DNA of 64,000 nt from Mycobacterium yunnanensis. Lineage in GTDB: Bacteria; Actinomycetota; Actinomycetes; Mycobacteriales; Mycobacteriaceae. The notes beneath the pieces are model-generated. The model did no database searches, had not been told where the DNA came from, and saw only the letters and a list, made by a program, of their open reading frames with translations. Shown one piece after another: positions 16,295-25,107 of the stretch. The stretch lies in assembly GCF_025823185.1 (NCBI RefSeq), contig NZ_JACKVK010000008.1, forward strand, positions 1,565 through 65,564, given 5' to 3'. How positions within the stretch are numbered: position 1 is the stretch's first letter; every line of letters starts with the position of its first letter. The position numbers and the translations under genes are program-made.

Positions 16295-17284
16295 GTGGGC
16301 ATCCGGTTGGTAGACGAGAGTTGTCCCAAAGGAATGCATTTCGGCCCGTGTGGTGGAGTGCGTTCCGACGGGGGTTGCGAAATGCGTGCCGGCCCGTGCG
16401 TCTTCGACGACGCGGTGCCGTGGACCGGCCCCACCGCGGAGGCGAGGGCGGTGCAGGCGCCGTTGATCCTCGGCGACTTCAGTTGCAACCCGTTCGACGC
16501 CACGGACGTCGCAGCCACTGCGGGAATTCTCTCGCGGTCGTGTGACGCCGTGCTGGTCGGTGAGCATCAAAACCGGCCCGACTTTCCGCCCACGTTGATG
16601 GGGGCGTTGTTGACCGAAGCCGGTGTCAGACCGTGGATCACGTTGTCGTGCCGCGACCGCAACCGCATCGTGCTCGAGCAGGAGCTCCGTGGTTTGGCTC
16701 ACGTCGGTGTCCGCACCGTGCTCTGCGTGACCGGTGACGGGCGTGGTTACGACGTGCGTCCCGACGTCACGCAGACCTTCGACCTCGACGGTCCGCGGCT
16801 CGTCGCCCTGGCCGACGCCCTCGACATGGTGGCGGCGGTGCCCGAAACGCCCACCGCGCCACCGGTGGCCGCCCGACCACGTCGCCTGGTGTACAAGCAA
16901 CACGCGGGCGCCCGGCTGGCGGTACTCAACCACGTGCCGTCCCCGGCGGCGGCGCGCACGTTCATGGCCGAGGCGCGGGCGGCGGGGTTGACGATCCCGG
17001 TGGTGGCCGGGGTCGCCGTGTTCACCGACCAAAGTTCGGCCGCGGTGCTGCAAGGATTGCCGGGGCTCGACCTCGACCCGCAGGTCGTCGAGGCCGTGCT
17101 GACTGACGCCGATCCCGTCGAGGCCGGCATCGAAGCAGCGGTCGCCCAGGCGCGCGCCCTGTTGTCGATCGACGGCGTGCACGGGGTGAACCTGTCGGGT
17201 TCGGCGACCTCAGGCGGCACTCGCGCGGGGGCTGAGATCAAGGCCGAGGTCGGCGCGCGCATCCGAGCGGAAGTGGGTCGATGA
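16295..17284 (+). CDS. MTHFR-like protein with N-terminal MetV-type Cys motif
   Basis: 329 residues. The N-terminus has four Cys (C10, C19, C28, C35) in ESCPKGMHFGPCGGVR and GPCVFDD, the pattern of the small domain called MTHFR C-terminal or MetV. The remainder is an MetF-type TIM barrel: LGDFSCNPFD, VLVGEHQNRPDFPP, WITLSCRDRNR and VLCVTGDGR. MetF reduces methylene-tetrahydrofolate to methyl-tetrahydrofolate. Flavin-free MTHFR-like enzymes are known from mycobacteria, and this could belong with them. The GTG start lies one base after the dehydrogenase stop and the C-terminus overlaps the methyltransferase start by 4 bp, so the three genes form a tight operon for one-carbon chemistry. Confidence 0.78.
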   Translation: MGIRLVDESCPKGMHFGPCGGVRSDGGCEMRAGPCVFDDAVPWTGPTAEARAVQAPLILGDFSCNPFDATDVAATAGILSRSCDAVLVGEHQNRPDFPPTLMGALLTEAGVRPWITLSCRDRNRIVLEQELRGLAHVGVRTVLCVTGDGRGYDVRPDVTQTFDLDGPRLVALADALDMVAAVPETPTAPPVAARPRRLVYKQHAGARLAVLNHVPSPAAARTFMAEARAAGLTIPVVAGVAVFTDQSSAAVLQGLPGLDLDPQVVEAVLTDADPVEAGIEAAVAQARALLSIDGVHGVNLSGSATSGGTRAGAEIKAEVGARIRAEVGR

Positions 17285-18051
17285 GCGACGCGATGACCGC
17301 CGAGTTCGACACGGTCGCGCAGTGGACTGCCGAGGTCGCGGCGGACCTCGGTGCCGACTACCACGTTCCGGCGGGCTGTCGCGGCAGTGGCAGTCCCGCG
17401 GCGCTGGACTGGTTGCTCGATGGCCTCGAGCTCACCCACGGCGAGTCGTTGGTCGACTGTGGGGCGGGCGTGGGAGGGCCGGCCGCCTACGCCGCCCAAC
17501 GCAGTGGGGTGCGGCCACTGTTGGTGGAGCCCGAGGCGGGTGCGTGTCGCGCGGCAAGGACCCTCTTCTCGTACCCGGTGGTCCGGGGCGACGCCGCCGC
17601 ACTGCCGCTGAGAGACGGCGCGTTCGACGCGGCCTGGGCGTTGGGCGTGCTGTGCACGACGGACGAGCAAGCGCCGCTTCTGCGCGAACTCGGACGGGTG
17701 ACGAGCGCGCCCGGTCGAATCGGGCTGTTGGTTCTCGTCGCGAGGGACCCCGAGGTCGGGTCCCCTGGGCACGGGGAACAGCCCGACGGCAACCACTTTC
17801 CGACCGTCGACGGCTTGCGCGAGCTCGTGGACGCGGCGGGTCTGACCGTCGAGGCGTTATGCGACACCGCCGATCTCGACGACGTTCCTGGCGACTGGAG
17901 CAGCCGCGTCGACGCGGTGACCGCCGAATTGGCCGCACGTCACGGCGATGACCCCGCGTGGCAGCAGGCCGAGCACCAGTCCGACCTGATCGGGCAATTG
18001 ATCTCGGACGGACGAATCTTCGCCGAACTGCTCTCCTTGCGACGGCGGTAG
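17281..18051 (+). CDS. Class I SAM-dependent methyltransferase
   Basis: 256 residues. The SAM-binding motif I is LVDCGAGVGGPAAYAA near residues 57-72, followed by an acidic motif II (LLVEPEAG), GDAAALPLRDGAFDAAW (motif III/IV) and a C-terminal substrate region. The ATG overlaps the upstream stop (ATGA), so it is translationally coupled to the MTHFR-like gene. The substrate is unknown; similar enzymes methylate small molecules or quinones. The PLP-enzyme gene follows 28 bp later and may belong to the same transcript. Confidence 0.82.
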   Translation: MSDAMTAEFDTVAQWTAEVAADLGADYHVPAGCRGSGSPAALDWLLDGLELTHGESLVDCGAGVGGPAAYAAQRSGVRPLLVEPEAGACRAARTLFSYPVVRGDAAALPLRDGAFDAAWALGVLCTTDEQAPLLRELGRVTSAPGRIGLLVLVARDPEVGSPGHGEQPDGNHFPTVDGLRELVDAAGLTVEALCDTADLDDVPGDWSSRVDAVTAELAARHGDDPAWQQAEHQSDLIGQLISDGRIFAELLSLRRR

Positions 18052-18079
18052 TGCCATCTAAGAGGCAGAATCAGTCACG

Positions 18080-19051
18080 ATGAGCATCGGCGAACGAGTT
18101 CCCCTCGGCACCTTCCCCACGCCGCTCGAGGCGGCGCCACGGCTGGCCGCGGCACTGGGGCTTGGACCCGAGGACCTGTGGATCAAGCGCGACGACCTCA
18201 TCGGACTCGGCGGCGGTGGCAACAAGGTTCGCAAGCTGCAGTACACGGTTGCCGCGGCAATGGCTGGCGGCGCAACCACTCTCGTCACCACGGGTGCGGC
18301 ACAGAGCAATCACGCGCGGCTCACCGCCGCCGCCGGGGCTCGGCTCGGTCTCGACGTCGTCCTGGTGCTGGCCGGATCCGGCGGCGCGGTCGCCGGGAAC
18401 CTGGCGCTGAACGCACTTCTCGGAGCCAGGATCGTCTGGGCGGGCGACGTAGAGGCCGCGGAGACCGAGCAGCTGGCCAGCCGGATCGTCGAGGAGCTGA
18501 CTGCCGACGGTCGCCCCGCGGCTCAGATTCCGTTCGGCGGTTCCAACGCCGTCGGCGCGCACGGCTACGTCGACGCCGGGCACGAACTGCTCGAGCAGCT
18601 ACCGGGCTTGGCTCAGGTGGTGGTCGCCGTGGGTTCCGGGGGCACTGCGGCCGGACTGGTCCACGCCCTGGGGGAGCGGCGCGTGCTCGGCGTGCACACC
18701 GGTGCCGTGCCCGATCCCGAGGCGCGAATCTCCGGCATGCTCGCCAGCCTCGGCTCGGCGCACGCCGATGGGGAGTTGCGGCTGCGCACCGACCAGGTGG
18801 GCGCGGGCTACTCGTCGTTGACCCATTCGGTTCAGGACGCGTTGGCGTTGGCGGCGCGCACCGAGGGGCTGATCCTGGACCCGGTGTACACCGGACGCGC
18901 GCTCGCCGGCCTGGCGGCTGCGGTCCTCGAGGGTGACGTACGTCCGGGCGAACCGACGGTGTTTCTGCACTCCGGAGGATTGCCGGGGCTGTTCGGCTCG
19001 AGCGCGGCCATGGTGTGGGCAGGGTCACTCGGTGACGCTGCGGAAAATTAG
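18080..19051 (+). CDS. D-cysteine desulfhydrase / ACC-deaminase-like PLP enzyme
   Basis: 323 residues of the fold-type II PLP family. LWIKRDDLIGLGGGGNKVRKLQ carries the PLP lysine (about residue 50), GAAQSNHAR binds substrate carboxylate, VAVGSGGTAAG binds phosphate, and HSGGLPGLFG is the C-terminal active-site loop. Members deaminate D-cysteine to pyruvate, sulfide and ammonia, or 1-aminocyclopropane-1-carboxylate; the two cannot be told apart here. The ATG is preceded by a modest GAGGCAG about 12 nt away. It is the last gene of the plus-strand run that starts with the alcohol dehydrogenase. Confidence 0.85.
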   Translation: MSIGERVPLGTFPTPLEAAPRLAAALGLGPEDLWIKRDDLIGLGGGGNKVRKLQYTVAAAMAGGATTLVTTGAAQSNHARLTAAAGARLGLDVVLVLAGSGGAVAGNLALNALLGARIVWAGDVEAAETEQLASRIVEELTADGRPAAQIPFGGSNAVGAHGYVDAGHELLEQLPGLAQVVVAVGSGGTAAGLVHALGERRVLGVHTGAVPDPEARISGMLASLGSAHADGELRLRTDQVGAGYSSLTHSVQDALALAARTEGLILDPVYTGRALAGLAAAVLEGDVRPGEPTVFLHSGGLPGLFGSSAAMVWAGSLGDAAEN

Positions 19052-19279
19052 CGAACTCAGTCCGGGACAGCATCGCGGCGCTCCCGCGCCCGTCGGGACC
19101 GGTTTCGGCTCGACCCCGTGCGGCAAATTCGCTATGGTGGCTAACCAACTCACTCGCGTGGTCGGCCCCGGCGGATTTCTCCCTCGGAGAAGATGTAACG
19201 CGGCGGGCCTGGCAGACGGTTAAACTCATGACGACACTTCGATGATGCCGTCGTCTACACGTGTCGGAAGGTTGAAGAA

Positions 19280-19618
19280 ATGGCTCTTATAACGAAATTG
19301 GCTGCCGGTCTGGGCGGCGTGGCTCTTGCGGCGATGGCCGGGAGCGGGATCGCCTCGGCGGCCCCCGGCGACGCCGTGATCCTGAACTCGACGTGCACCT
19401 ACCCCCAGGTGATCGCCGCAGCGAACGCCCAGGATCCCGTCGCGACCGCTGCGCTGCAGAACGACCCCGCGGCCAACGGATTCCTTCAGGGTCTGGTTGC
19501 CTCGCCTCCGGGATCGCCGGAGCGCCAGCAGAAGATCGACTTCGTGCGCAGCTTCCCGCAGGCGGCGCAGTTCAACGGGCTGATCATGTCCGTGGCGAAC
19601 AGCTGCAACAACTACTGA
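19280..19618 (+). CDS. Hemophore-related secreted protein
   Basis: 112 residues: an N-terminal signal peptide (cleavage likely after GIASA, about residue 28), then a small helical mature domain bounded by two Cys (STCTYPQ and ANSCNNY), which probably form a disulfide. The CTYPQV start, SPPGSPERQQ middle and VANSCNNY end match the mycobacterial hemophore-related family (Rv0203-like haem-binding fold). Such proteins are exported and some bind haem; haem binding by this one is inferred only. GGAAGG precedes the ATG. The 228 bp upstream contain no gene and should hold the promoter. Confidence 0.85.
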   Translation: MALITKLAAGLGGVALAAMAGSGIASAAPGDAVILNSTCTYPQVIAAANAQDPVATAALQNDPAANGFLQGLVASPPGSPERQQKIDFVRSFPQAAQFNGLIMSVANSCNNY

Positions 19619-19656
19619 TCGGCTGAGCTGCCGGGCGTGACCCGCTCGGCGACCGA

Positions 19657-19705
19657 CACGAATGCCCACCTCCGAGCCATGCGCTCAGAGGTGGGCTTAT
19701 TCGTG
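19657..19705. terminator. Bidirectional hairpin terminator between convergent genes
   Basis: GCCCACCTC (19664-19672) pairs with GAGGTGGGC (19688-19696). The stem continues, after a 2-nt bulge, with CACGAAT (19657-19663) and ATTCGTG (19699-19705). It lies between the convergent hemophore-related gene and car, and lacks a long U-tract, as is usual in mycobacteria. Confidence 0.75.
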
Positions 19706-19712
19706 CGAGGGG

Positions 19713-22700
19713 TCAGAGCAGCCCGAGCAGCTGCAGATCCGTGACGTACTTCAGGATGACCGGCGCGGTGAGGTGCGGGATGTCGGGATCGGTGGGGTCG
19801 GGACCCAACTTCTCCTCCTGCACCGCAGTCCGGAACCGGTCCACCGGAGCCAGCGAGCCGTTGATCGGCTGCTGAGCTGACTGATAGTTGTGCAGCAGCG
19901 GCAGCAACGACGCCTGACGCTGCTTGTCGGGCAGCGACCGCAGGGCGGTGTCGAATCGGGCCAGCCAGTCGGTGTAGGCGGGGATGCGGACGATCGGGTG
20001 GCCTGCGTCGACCAACCAGTCGACGAAGGTGTCCATGCTGATGCCGTCGTCGTGCGGGTTCATCACGTGGAACGTCTCGAAGCCGGTGACGTGCCCGCTG
20101 ATGGCGTCGACGGCGTCGGCGATGAATTCGACGGGCAGGCCGTCGAAGTGGGACCGCTGCCGGCTTCCGCCACCGTCGAGCTCGTAGAACGAGGCCGGGG
20201 CGACGCCCGTGGCCACCAGGCTCAGCATCATCCTGGTGAACATGTCGGGCACGTTGAGCTGACCGGCGTAGCTGGTGTCGGCCATGATCATGTCGCACCG
20301 GAACACCGAGACCGGCAGACCGCACAGGTCGTGCGCCTCGCGCAGCAGCACCTCTCCGGCCCACTTGCTGTTGCCGTAACCATTTGCGTAGTCGCCGTTG
20401 ACCTTTCGCGTCGCGCTCATGGTTCGGATGTCGGTGTCCTCGACGAAGTGGCCCGGCTCGATGCCGTCACCGACGCCGATCGTGGAGACGTAGACGAACG
20501 GCTTGACGCGGGTCGTCAGCGCGATGCGGATCAGCTCCGCGGTCCCGACGACGTTGGGTCCGAACAGTTGGCTGTAGGGCAGCACGTGGTTCACCAGCGC
20601 CGCCGGGTCGACGATCAGGTCGACGGTGTCGGCCAGTCGCTGCCAGGTCGCTTGGGACAGGCCAAGATTCGCCTCACCCTTGTCTCCGGCGATGACCTCG
20701 AGGTGGTCGGATAGCGAGCGGTAGTGGGCCAGCAGTTGCGGGTCTCCACTGTCGAACGTGGCGTCCAGTCGAGCGCCAGCGTCCTCGTCGGTCCTGGCTC
20801 GCACCAGGCAGATGACCTTGCCGTCGACCAGGTCCATCCGATCCAGCCAATCCAGCGCCAGGTACCGGCCGAGGAAGCCGGTGGCACCGGTCAGCAGCAC
20901 CGTGCGAACCTCGCCGCTTGGCCTGGGCAGCGACGGTGCCGCGGCCAGGGTGGCGTCGTCGAGGAACTTCTCCAACGTCAGGTCGCGCGCGTGCACTTCC
21001 GTGGCGTCGCGGCCGTGGACTGCGTCATAGGTGGGGCGCTTGGTGCCGCCGGCACGCTGCGCCTCGACGTACGCGGCGATCGACGCGAGGTCGCTTGCGG
21101 GACTGACGATCACCCCCACCGGCACGTCGACGTCGAAGATTTCGTGGAGCAGGTTGGCGAAGGTCAACGCCGACAACGAATCTCCACCGAGATCGGTGAA
21201 CGCGGAGTCCGGTGCGACGTCGGCGGCGGCGGTCCCGAGCAATGCGCTCGCTGCGCGGCCGACGGTCTCGGCCACCGGGCGCTGGGCGCCGTCGCGTCGC
21301 AGCGTCCGCAGGACGTCGGCCTGCCCGTCGGCGAGGTCGACGTAGAGCTGCTCGAGTCGCTCGCCGTAGAACTCCTTGAGCTTCGGGCGGGCGAGCTTGC
21401 GGATACCGGTCAGCAGCCCGTTCTCGAGGGTGAACGGTGTGGTCTCCACCAAGAAGTCGCGAGGAATCTCGAAACCCTGCAAGCCTGACTCCCTGGCGAC
21501 GCTCTGCAGGGCCTCGGCCAGGACCGGCTTCACGGCGGCGACGTCACCGCCGACGGCGGCGAGCGCGTCGTCGGTGGGCACCACCACCGCCAGCAGGTAC
21601 GAGCGAGCGCTGTTGCCGTAGACGAAGATCTGGCGGACCAGCGGGTGGCCGCCGTAGGCCGCCTCGAGTTTGGAGACGGTGACGAACTCGCCCTGGGACA
21701 GCTTGAGGACGTTGTTGCGGCGATCCACGTAGGCCAGGTGATCGGGCGCGGTCTCGGCGAATACGTCGCCCGTGTGGTACCACCCGTCGGCGTCGAACAG
21801 TTCGGCGGTCACGTCGGGGCGCTTGAAGTAGCCGGGGATGACGTCGGCGGTCTTGACCCACAGTTCGCCGCGGGGGTGCGGTCGGTCGGTGGCGAAGTAG
21901 CCAAGGTCCGGAACGTCGACCAGCTTGTAGTCCACGACCGGTGGGCGTCGGATCTCGCCGTCCACCAGGACGACGCCGGCCTCGGTGGAGCCGTAACCGT
22001 CTTGGACGTGGACGTCGACGAAGTCCTCGATCCACGCGTGCAGCTCCGGAGAGATCGGCGCGGACCCCGTGATCGCCGAGAACTGCCGCCCACCAACGAG
22101 ACTGGTGCGCTGTTCGGCCATGACCTCGCGTTCGACGGCGGCTCGGTCGGCGCCGTCGAGGCCGCTGGCCCGCCGGTCGGTCTCGCTTTGCACTTCCTGG
22201 AACAGCATCTCCCAGATGCGGGGGACGAAGTCGAGTTTGGTCGGGCGCACCAGCGAGAGGTCCTCGAGCAGCGTCGAGAGGTCGCTCTTGGCGGCGAAGT
22301 ACGCCGTGCCGCCGGCGCCCAGCGTCGAGTACAGGATGACCCGGCCCATGACGTGGCTGATGGGCATGAAGCTCAGGGTGATGGCGGGCAGCTTGTTCTC
22401 GGTGTCCCATTCGGGGCTGAACCAGCCGCGCCAGCAGTTGGCCATCAGGCGGTCGGTGTACATCGCGCCCTTTGGCGCACCGGTGCTGCCGGAGGTGTAG
22501 ATCAGGAGTCGGAGGGCGTCGGCGTCGCCGGCGCGGTGCCGAACGGCCGCGGCGTGCTTGGCGCCGCCGTCGACCACGTCTTGCAGCGACGTGACGGCGA
22601 CGTTCAGCTCGGCGAGCCGGTCGGCGGCGGACCGCAGCGCGTCGCGGTGGTCGTCGACCTCGGGGTGGTAGTCGAAGACCACCAGCCGTCGCGGCGCATG

Positions 22701-23255
22701 GCCGGTCACGGCGAGTTCGACCGCGTCGTCGAGGTGGTCGACGCTCGAGAGGATCACCACGGGCGTGGTCTCGACGAGGATGGGCTGCAGCTGCGCGACG
22801 GGCGCACTGGTCTGAAGCGGCACCGACACAGCGCCCGTCAGCGACAGTGCCATGTCGACGACGGCGTAGTCGGCGCTGGTGAAGCCGAGCGTGGCGACGC
22901 GGTCGCCCGGTTGCACGGGGTCGCCGGCCAATCCGTCGGCCAGGGCGCGCACCCGCTCCCAGGTCTCGCGGTAAGTCAGGGTGTCGAAGCGGGGCAGCAG
23001 GGAGGCGACGGTGCGCCCGGAATCGTCGGTGACGAACTGCACGGCCCGATGCCCGAGTGCGGGGCGGTCGGCGTAACCGGTCATCGAGATCCGGATGACG
23101 TCGGCGAGCATCTCCCCGGGCGTGTTCATGGCGGCGACGATCGCCGGATCGGGTTGTGCGGCAACGAGTTGCGCGTCACCTGTGCCATTGGGGGAGGTCA
23201 ATTCCTCGAATCGGCTGGTGAGTCGCGCTTGACGGTCGGCGGCAGCAGTTGACAT
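19713..23255 (-). CDS. car: Carboxylic acid reductase (ATP/NADPH-dependent)
   Basis: 1,180 residues, the normal length of mycobacterial/nocardial carboxylic acid reductase. The adenylation domain (1-650) carries IYTSGSTGAPKGAMYTD. A carrier domain has the phosphopantetheine serine in LGGDSLSAL (about 688), and a C-terminal reductase domain begins at LLTGATGFLGRYL (about 788). The enzyme activates carboxylic acids with ATP, loads them on the carrier thiol, and reduces them with NADPH to aldehydes; it needs a phosphopantetheinyl transferase, not seen in this window. The start at MSTAAADRQ is supported by AGGAGA. The M. tuberculosis homologue is annotated fadD9. Confidence 0.93.
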   Translation of the reverse strand: MSTAAADRQARLTSRFEELTSPNGTGDAQLVAAQPDPAIVAAMNTPGEMLADVIRISMTGYADRPALGHRAVQFVTDDSGRTVASLLPRFDTLTYRETWERVRALADGLAGDPVQPGDRVATLGFTSADYAVVDMALSLTGAVSVPLQTSAPVAQLQPILVETTPVVILSSVDHLDDAVELAVTGHAPRRLVVFDYHPEVDDHRDALRSAADRLAELNVAVTSLQDVVDGGAKHAAAVRHRAGDADALRLLIYTSGSTGAPKGAMYTDRLMANCWRGWFSPEWDTENKLPAITLSFMPISHVMGRVILYSTLGAGGTAYFAAKSDLSTLLEDLSLVRPTKLDFVPRIWEMLFQEVQSETDRRASGLDGADRAAVEREVMAEQRTSLVGGRQFSAITGSAPISPELHAWIEDFVDVHVQDGYGSTEAGVVLVDGEIRRPPVVDYKLVDVPDLGYFATDRPHPRGELWVKTADVIPGYFKRPDVTAELFDADGWYHTGDVFAETAPDHLAYVDRRNNVLKLSQGEFVTVSKLEAAYGGHPLVRQIFVYGNSARSYLLAVVVPTDDALAAVGGDVAAVKPVLAEALQSVARESGLQGFEIPRDFLVETTPFTLENGLLTGIRKLARPKLKEFYGERLEQLYVDLADGQADVLRTLRRDGAQRPVAETVGRAASALLGTAAADVAPDSAFTDLGGDSLSALTFANLLHEIFDVDVPVGVIVSPASDLASIAAYVEAQRAGGTKRPTYDAVHGRDATEVHARDLTLEKFLDDATLAAAPSLPRPSGEVRTVLLTGATGFLGRYLALDWLDRMDLVDGKVICLVRARTDEDAGARLDATFDSGDPQLLAHYRSLSDHLEVIAGDKGEANLGLSQATWQRLADTVDLIVDPAALVNHVLPYSQLFGPNVVGTAELIRIALTTRVKPFVYVSTIGVGDGIEPGHFVEDTDIRTMSATRKVNGDYANGYGNSKWAGEVLLREAHDLCGLPVSVFRCDMIMADTSYAGQLNVPDMFTRMMLSLVATGVAPASFYELDGGGSRQRSHFDGLPVEFIADAVDAISGHVTGFETFHVMNPHDDGISMDTFVDWLVDAGHPIVRIPAYTDWLARFDTALRSLPDKQRQASLLPLLHNYQSAQQPINGSLAPVDRFRTAVQEEKLGPDPTDPDIPHLTAPVILKYVTDLQLLGLL

Positions 23256-23320
23256 TGGGTCTCCTGGGACGTGCAGGTGGTCGAATCGCCGGCGGGATGT
23301 GTCACCGGCTCCACCACCGG

Positions 23321-23357
23321 AAACTACGTTAGCAAAACTAAATATTCCTGAACGTTC
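23321..23357 (-). promoter_or_regulatory. AT-rich promoter/operator region upstream of car
   Basis: An AT-rich island in GC-rich DNA 66-102 bp upstream of the car ATG. It contains a minus-strand TAGTTT (-10-like), an imperfect TTAG-N5-CTAA repeat and a GAACGTTC palindrome at 23350-23357. It probably holds the car promoter and a regulator site; the regulator is unknown. Confidence 0.3.
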
Positions 23358-23450
23358 CCTGTGCGGGGACTTGCCGCTGGCTGGGGCGAGGCTCCCATCG
23401 GCCACGTCGTCGATGCGTCCCGACGACCGGGTGACCGATGTCACCGGATC

Positions 23451-23651
23451 TCACCGCGTGAAAACGTCGACTCCAGCGCTCAGCACCACGGCGCACACCA
23501 CGAACGACGCGGCCGCCCACGCCACGGCGTGGCGTTTGCTCTCCATGGCGACCACCGCGGCGACGACGGCGAAGAAGATGGAGCCCACGAACACGGCGAT
23601 GGCAGGCCCGCCGCGGGGGATGACCGCGAGTGCCATCTGGGTGGTGGTCAT
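23451..23651 (-). CDS. Small membrane protein (66 aa)
   Basis: 66 residues with two predicted transmembrane segments (IAVFVGSIFFAVVAAVVAM and AVAWAAASFVVCAVVL) joined by a short basic loop (ESKRH). No named family is recognised. It lies 67 bp after the DUF4235 gene on the same strand and could be the last gene of that envelope-protein operon. The ATG has only a closely spaced AGGA before it, which weakens the start call. Confidence 0.5.
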   Translation of the reverse strand: MTTTQMALAVIPRGGPAIAVFVGSIFFAVVAAVVAMESKRHAVAWAAASFVVCAVVLSAGVDVFTR

Positions 23652-23718
23652 TCCTGCGATGGTGGCACGGAAACACCGGGGCCAGCTGTGGATTGGCTAG
23701 CCCCTGGCTGGGACGACG

Positions 23719-24009
23719 TCAGCTACCCGGCCACTCGCCGGTCCACCGTTCGAAGACACGTGCCCCCTGCCGGTCGATGACCGTCTTGACCAGCGAATAG
23801 ACGACACCCTGCACGGCGGCGGCCACCAGGATCTCCTTGAACGGGTATTCGGTCTGCAGGGCCGTCGGCGGGTCGGGCTTGTCACCGGGGCTCACCCGCT
23901 TCCAGATCTGCTTGAAGATGGCACTGGCCACCAACCCGCCCAGAATCGAGCTCACCAACCCGACGGGACGGTAGAGGATCTTCGCCGTGGCCGACGGTGC
24001 GTTGGTCAT
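23719..24009 (-). CDS. DUF4235 domain-containing membrane protein
   Basis: 96 residues. LVSSILGGLVASAIFKQIWKRVS near the N-terminus and EILVAAAVQGVVYSLVKTVIDR later are the two amphipathic/membrane segments typical of DUF4235. The ATG at 24009 overlaps the DUF3618 stop (ATGA) and follows AAGGAGAAGG, so it was preferred to the ATG six codons upstream. It is a membrane protein of unknown function, usually found next to DUF3618 and holin-X genes in actinobacteria, as here. Confidence 0.82.
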   Translation of the reverse strand: MTNAPSATAKILYRPVGLVSSILGGLVASAIFKQIWKRVSPGDKPDPPTALQTEYPFKEILVAAAVQGVVYSLVKTVIDRQGARVFERWTGEWPGS

Positions 24010-24293
24010 CGCCTTCTCCTTCGCCATACGACGACTCCGATCGTCAGCAGTACCACCGCGACAACCGCGGCGACGCTTGGCTTGACGGTTCCTTCGGGGG
24101 TTGTGGTGCTGTCGATGAGGTCGCGCTTGACACCGGTGACGGCGTCGCTCGCACGGGCCTTGACGTCCAGTTTGTCGGTCAACGCGCGTGCGGTGTCACC
24201 GAGTTCGGCTCGGGTGGCCTCGATGTCGGCCTGGAGTTCGTCGATGCCGGCCTCGGGTCCCGGCTCGGCGGGCGTGGGGTCAGGTCCTGTCAT
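24006..24293 (-). CDS. DUF3618 domain-containing membrane protein
   Basis: 95 residues: an acidic, helical N-terminal half with the DUF3618 signature (IDELQADIEATRAELGDTARALTDKLDVKAR, here only cited by its edges: IDELQADIEATR and ALTDKLDVKAR), then one C-terminal membrane helix ending in a run of arginines. GAAGGA precedes the ATG. It overlaps the holin-X gene by 14 bp upstream and the DUF4235 gene by 4 bp downstream. The function is unknown; an envelope-stress role is suggested by the family's usual company. Confidence 0.8.
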   Translation of the reverse strand: MTGPDPTPAEPGPEAGIDELQADIEATRAELGDTARALTDKLDVKARASDAVTGVKRDLIDSTTTPEGTVKPSVAAVVAVVLLTIGVVVWRRRRR

Positions 24294-24690
24294 GGCGGGC
24301 GTCCTTCACCTCGTGGATGTCGTCCTTCACGTTCGCGACCGTTCGTTCTGGCACCGGCGACACCTCCTGCACCTGGCGCTTGCCGATCAGAGCGGCGACA
24401 CCGCCGACGGCCAGCAGGACGACTCCGACGATCACGGCCGCCGCCCACACCGGAAGCACCAGCGCGAGTGCGGCCACCGCTGCGGCCACCAGGGTGGCCG
24501 CGCCGAAGACCGCGAATACCCCTGCGATGCTGAACAATCCGGCGCCGACCCCGGCACGTTTGGCCGATTCCTGGAACTCCTTTTGGGCCAAGCGCATCTC
24601 GTCGCGTACGAGACGTGACGTCTGCGTGGCCAGTTGGGTGATCAATTCGCCGGTGGAGGCACTCTCGGTCGGCATCGAGCCTGTGCTCAT
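24280..24690 (-). CDS. Actinobacterial holin-X / phage-holin-like membrane protein
   Basis: 136 residues matching the actinobacterial putative holin-X superfamily. A soluble N-terminus (ITQLATQTSRLVRDEMRLAQKEF) is followed by two strong transmembrane helices (about 55-80 and 85-110) and a charged C-terminal tail. AAGGAG precedes the ATG with good spacing. Despite the family name no phage genes are nearby; these proteins are chromosomal envelope proteins of unknown function. It is the first gene of an overlapping trio with DUF3618 and DUF4235. Confidence 0.82.
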   Translation of the reverse strand: MSTGSMPTESASTGELITQLATQTSRLVRDEMRLAQKEFQESAKRAGVGAGLFSIAGVFAVFGAATLVAAAVAALALVLPVWAAAVIVGVVLLAVGGVAALIGKRQVQEVSPVPERTVANVKDDIHEVKDARHDRT

Positions 24691-24753
24691 CACTGCTCCT
24701 TCTCGGGCCCGTGTTCTCCGTGGGTGTAGGCGACGTTCCCGCTGCGGCCGCAC

Positions 24754-25107
24754 TCAAACGTCGACGTCGCGATGCCGATTCACGAGCTGAATGGGGTGTC
24801 GTCGGTAGGACGGCCGAAGTGTCACGCACTGCTGGTCGAGGCGGCCGACGTCGTCCCAGGCGGCCAGGAAGGTGCCCCGGTGCCGCCACCCCAGGACCGT
24901 CGAGACGACCGCCGGTCCGGTGCACCCGTAGCCGAGGTATGACGCCCGGGGGTGTGGGCTGACGGCGAACCCGAGCACTCTCGCGAGGCCTGCCCCGGTA
25001 CCGTCCCCGTCGCCGGGCGGCAGACCCAGTCGGACGTCGACCACGGTGCCGACGCGCGTCCCGTCGTCCTCCAGCACGGCTAGACCGAGGATGTCACTCA
25101 GGAGCAT
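24754..25107 (-). CDS. PRC-barrel domain protein
   Basis: 117 residues. The N-terminal half reads as a PRC barrel: LLSDILGLAVLEDDGTRVGTV then VVDVRLGL. The second half has another barrel-like stretch (LGFAVSPHPRASYLGYG) and an Arg-rich C-terminus. The start at MLLSDILG is fixed by CTGGAGG just upstream. It overlaps the preceding PRC-like gene by 14 bp, so the two are translationally coupled downstream of the NRAMP-type transporter. PRC barrels often regulate or line partner proteins; here a cytosolic partner of the transporter is an inference. Confidence 0.7.
   Translation of the reverse strand: MLLSDILGLAVLEDDGTRVGTVVDVRLGLPPGDGDGTGAGLARVLGFAVSPHPRASYLGYGCTGPAVVSTVLGWRHRGTFLAAWDDVGRLDQQCVTLRPSYRRHPIQLVNRHRDVDV

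Noticed and set aside
24280..24690. Prophage remnant because of the holin-like protein
   Set aside because: No lysin, terminase, portal, integrase or att repeat is nearby; holin-X proteins are ordinary actinobacterial membrane proteins.
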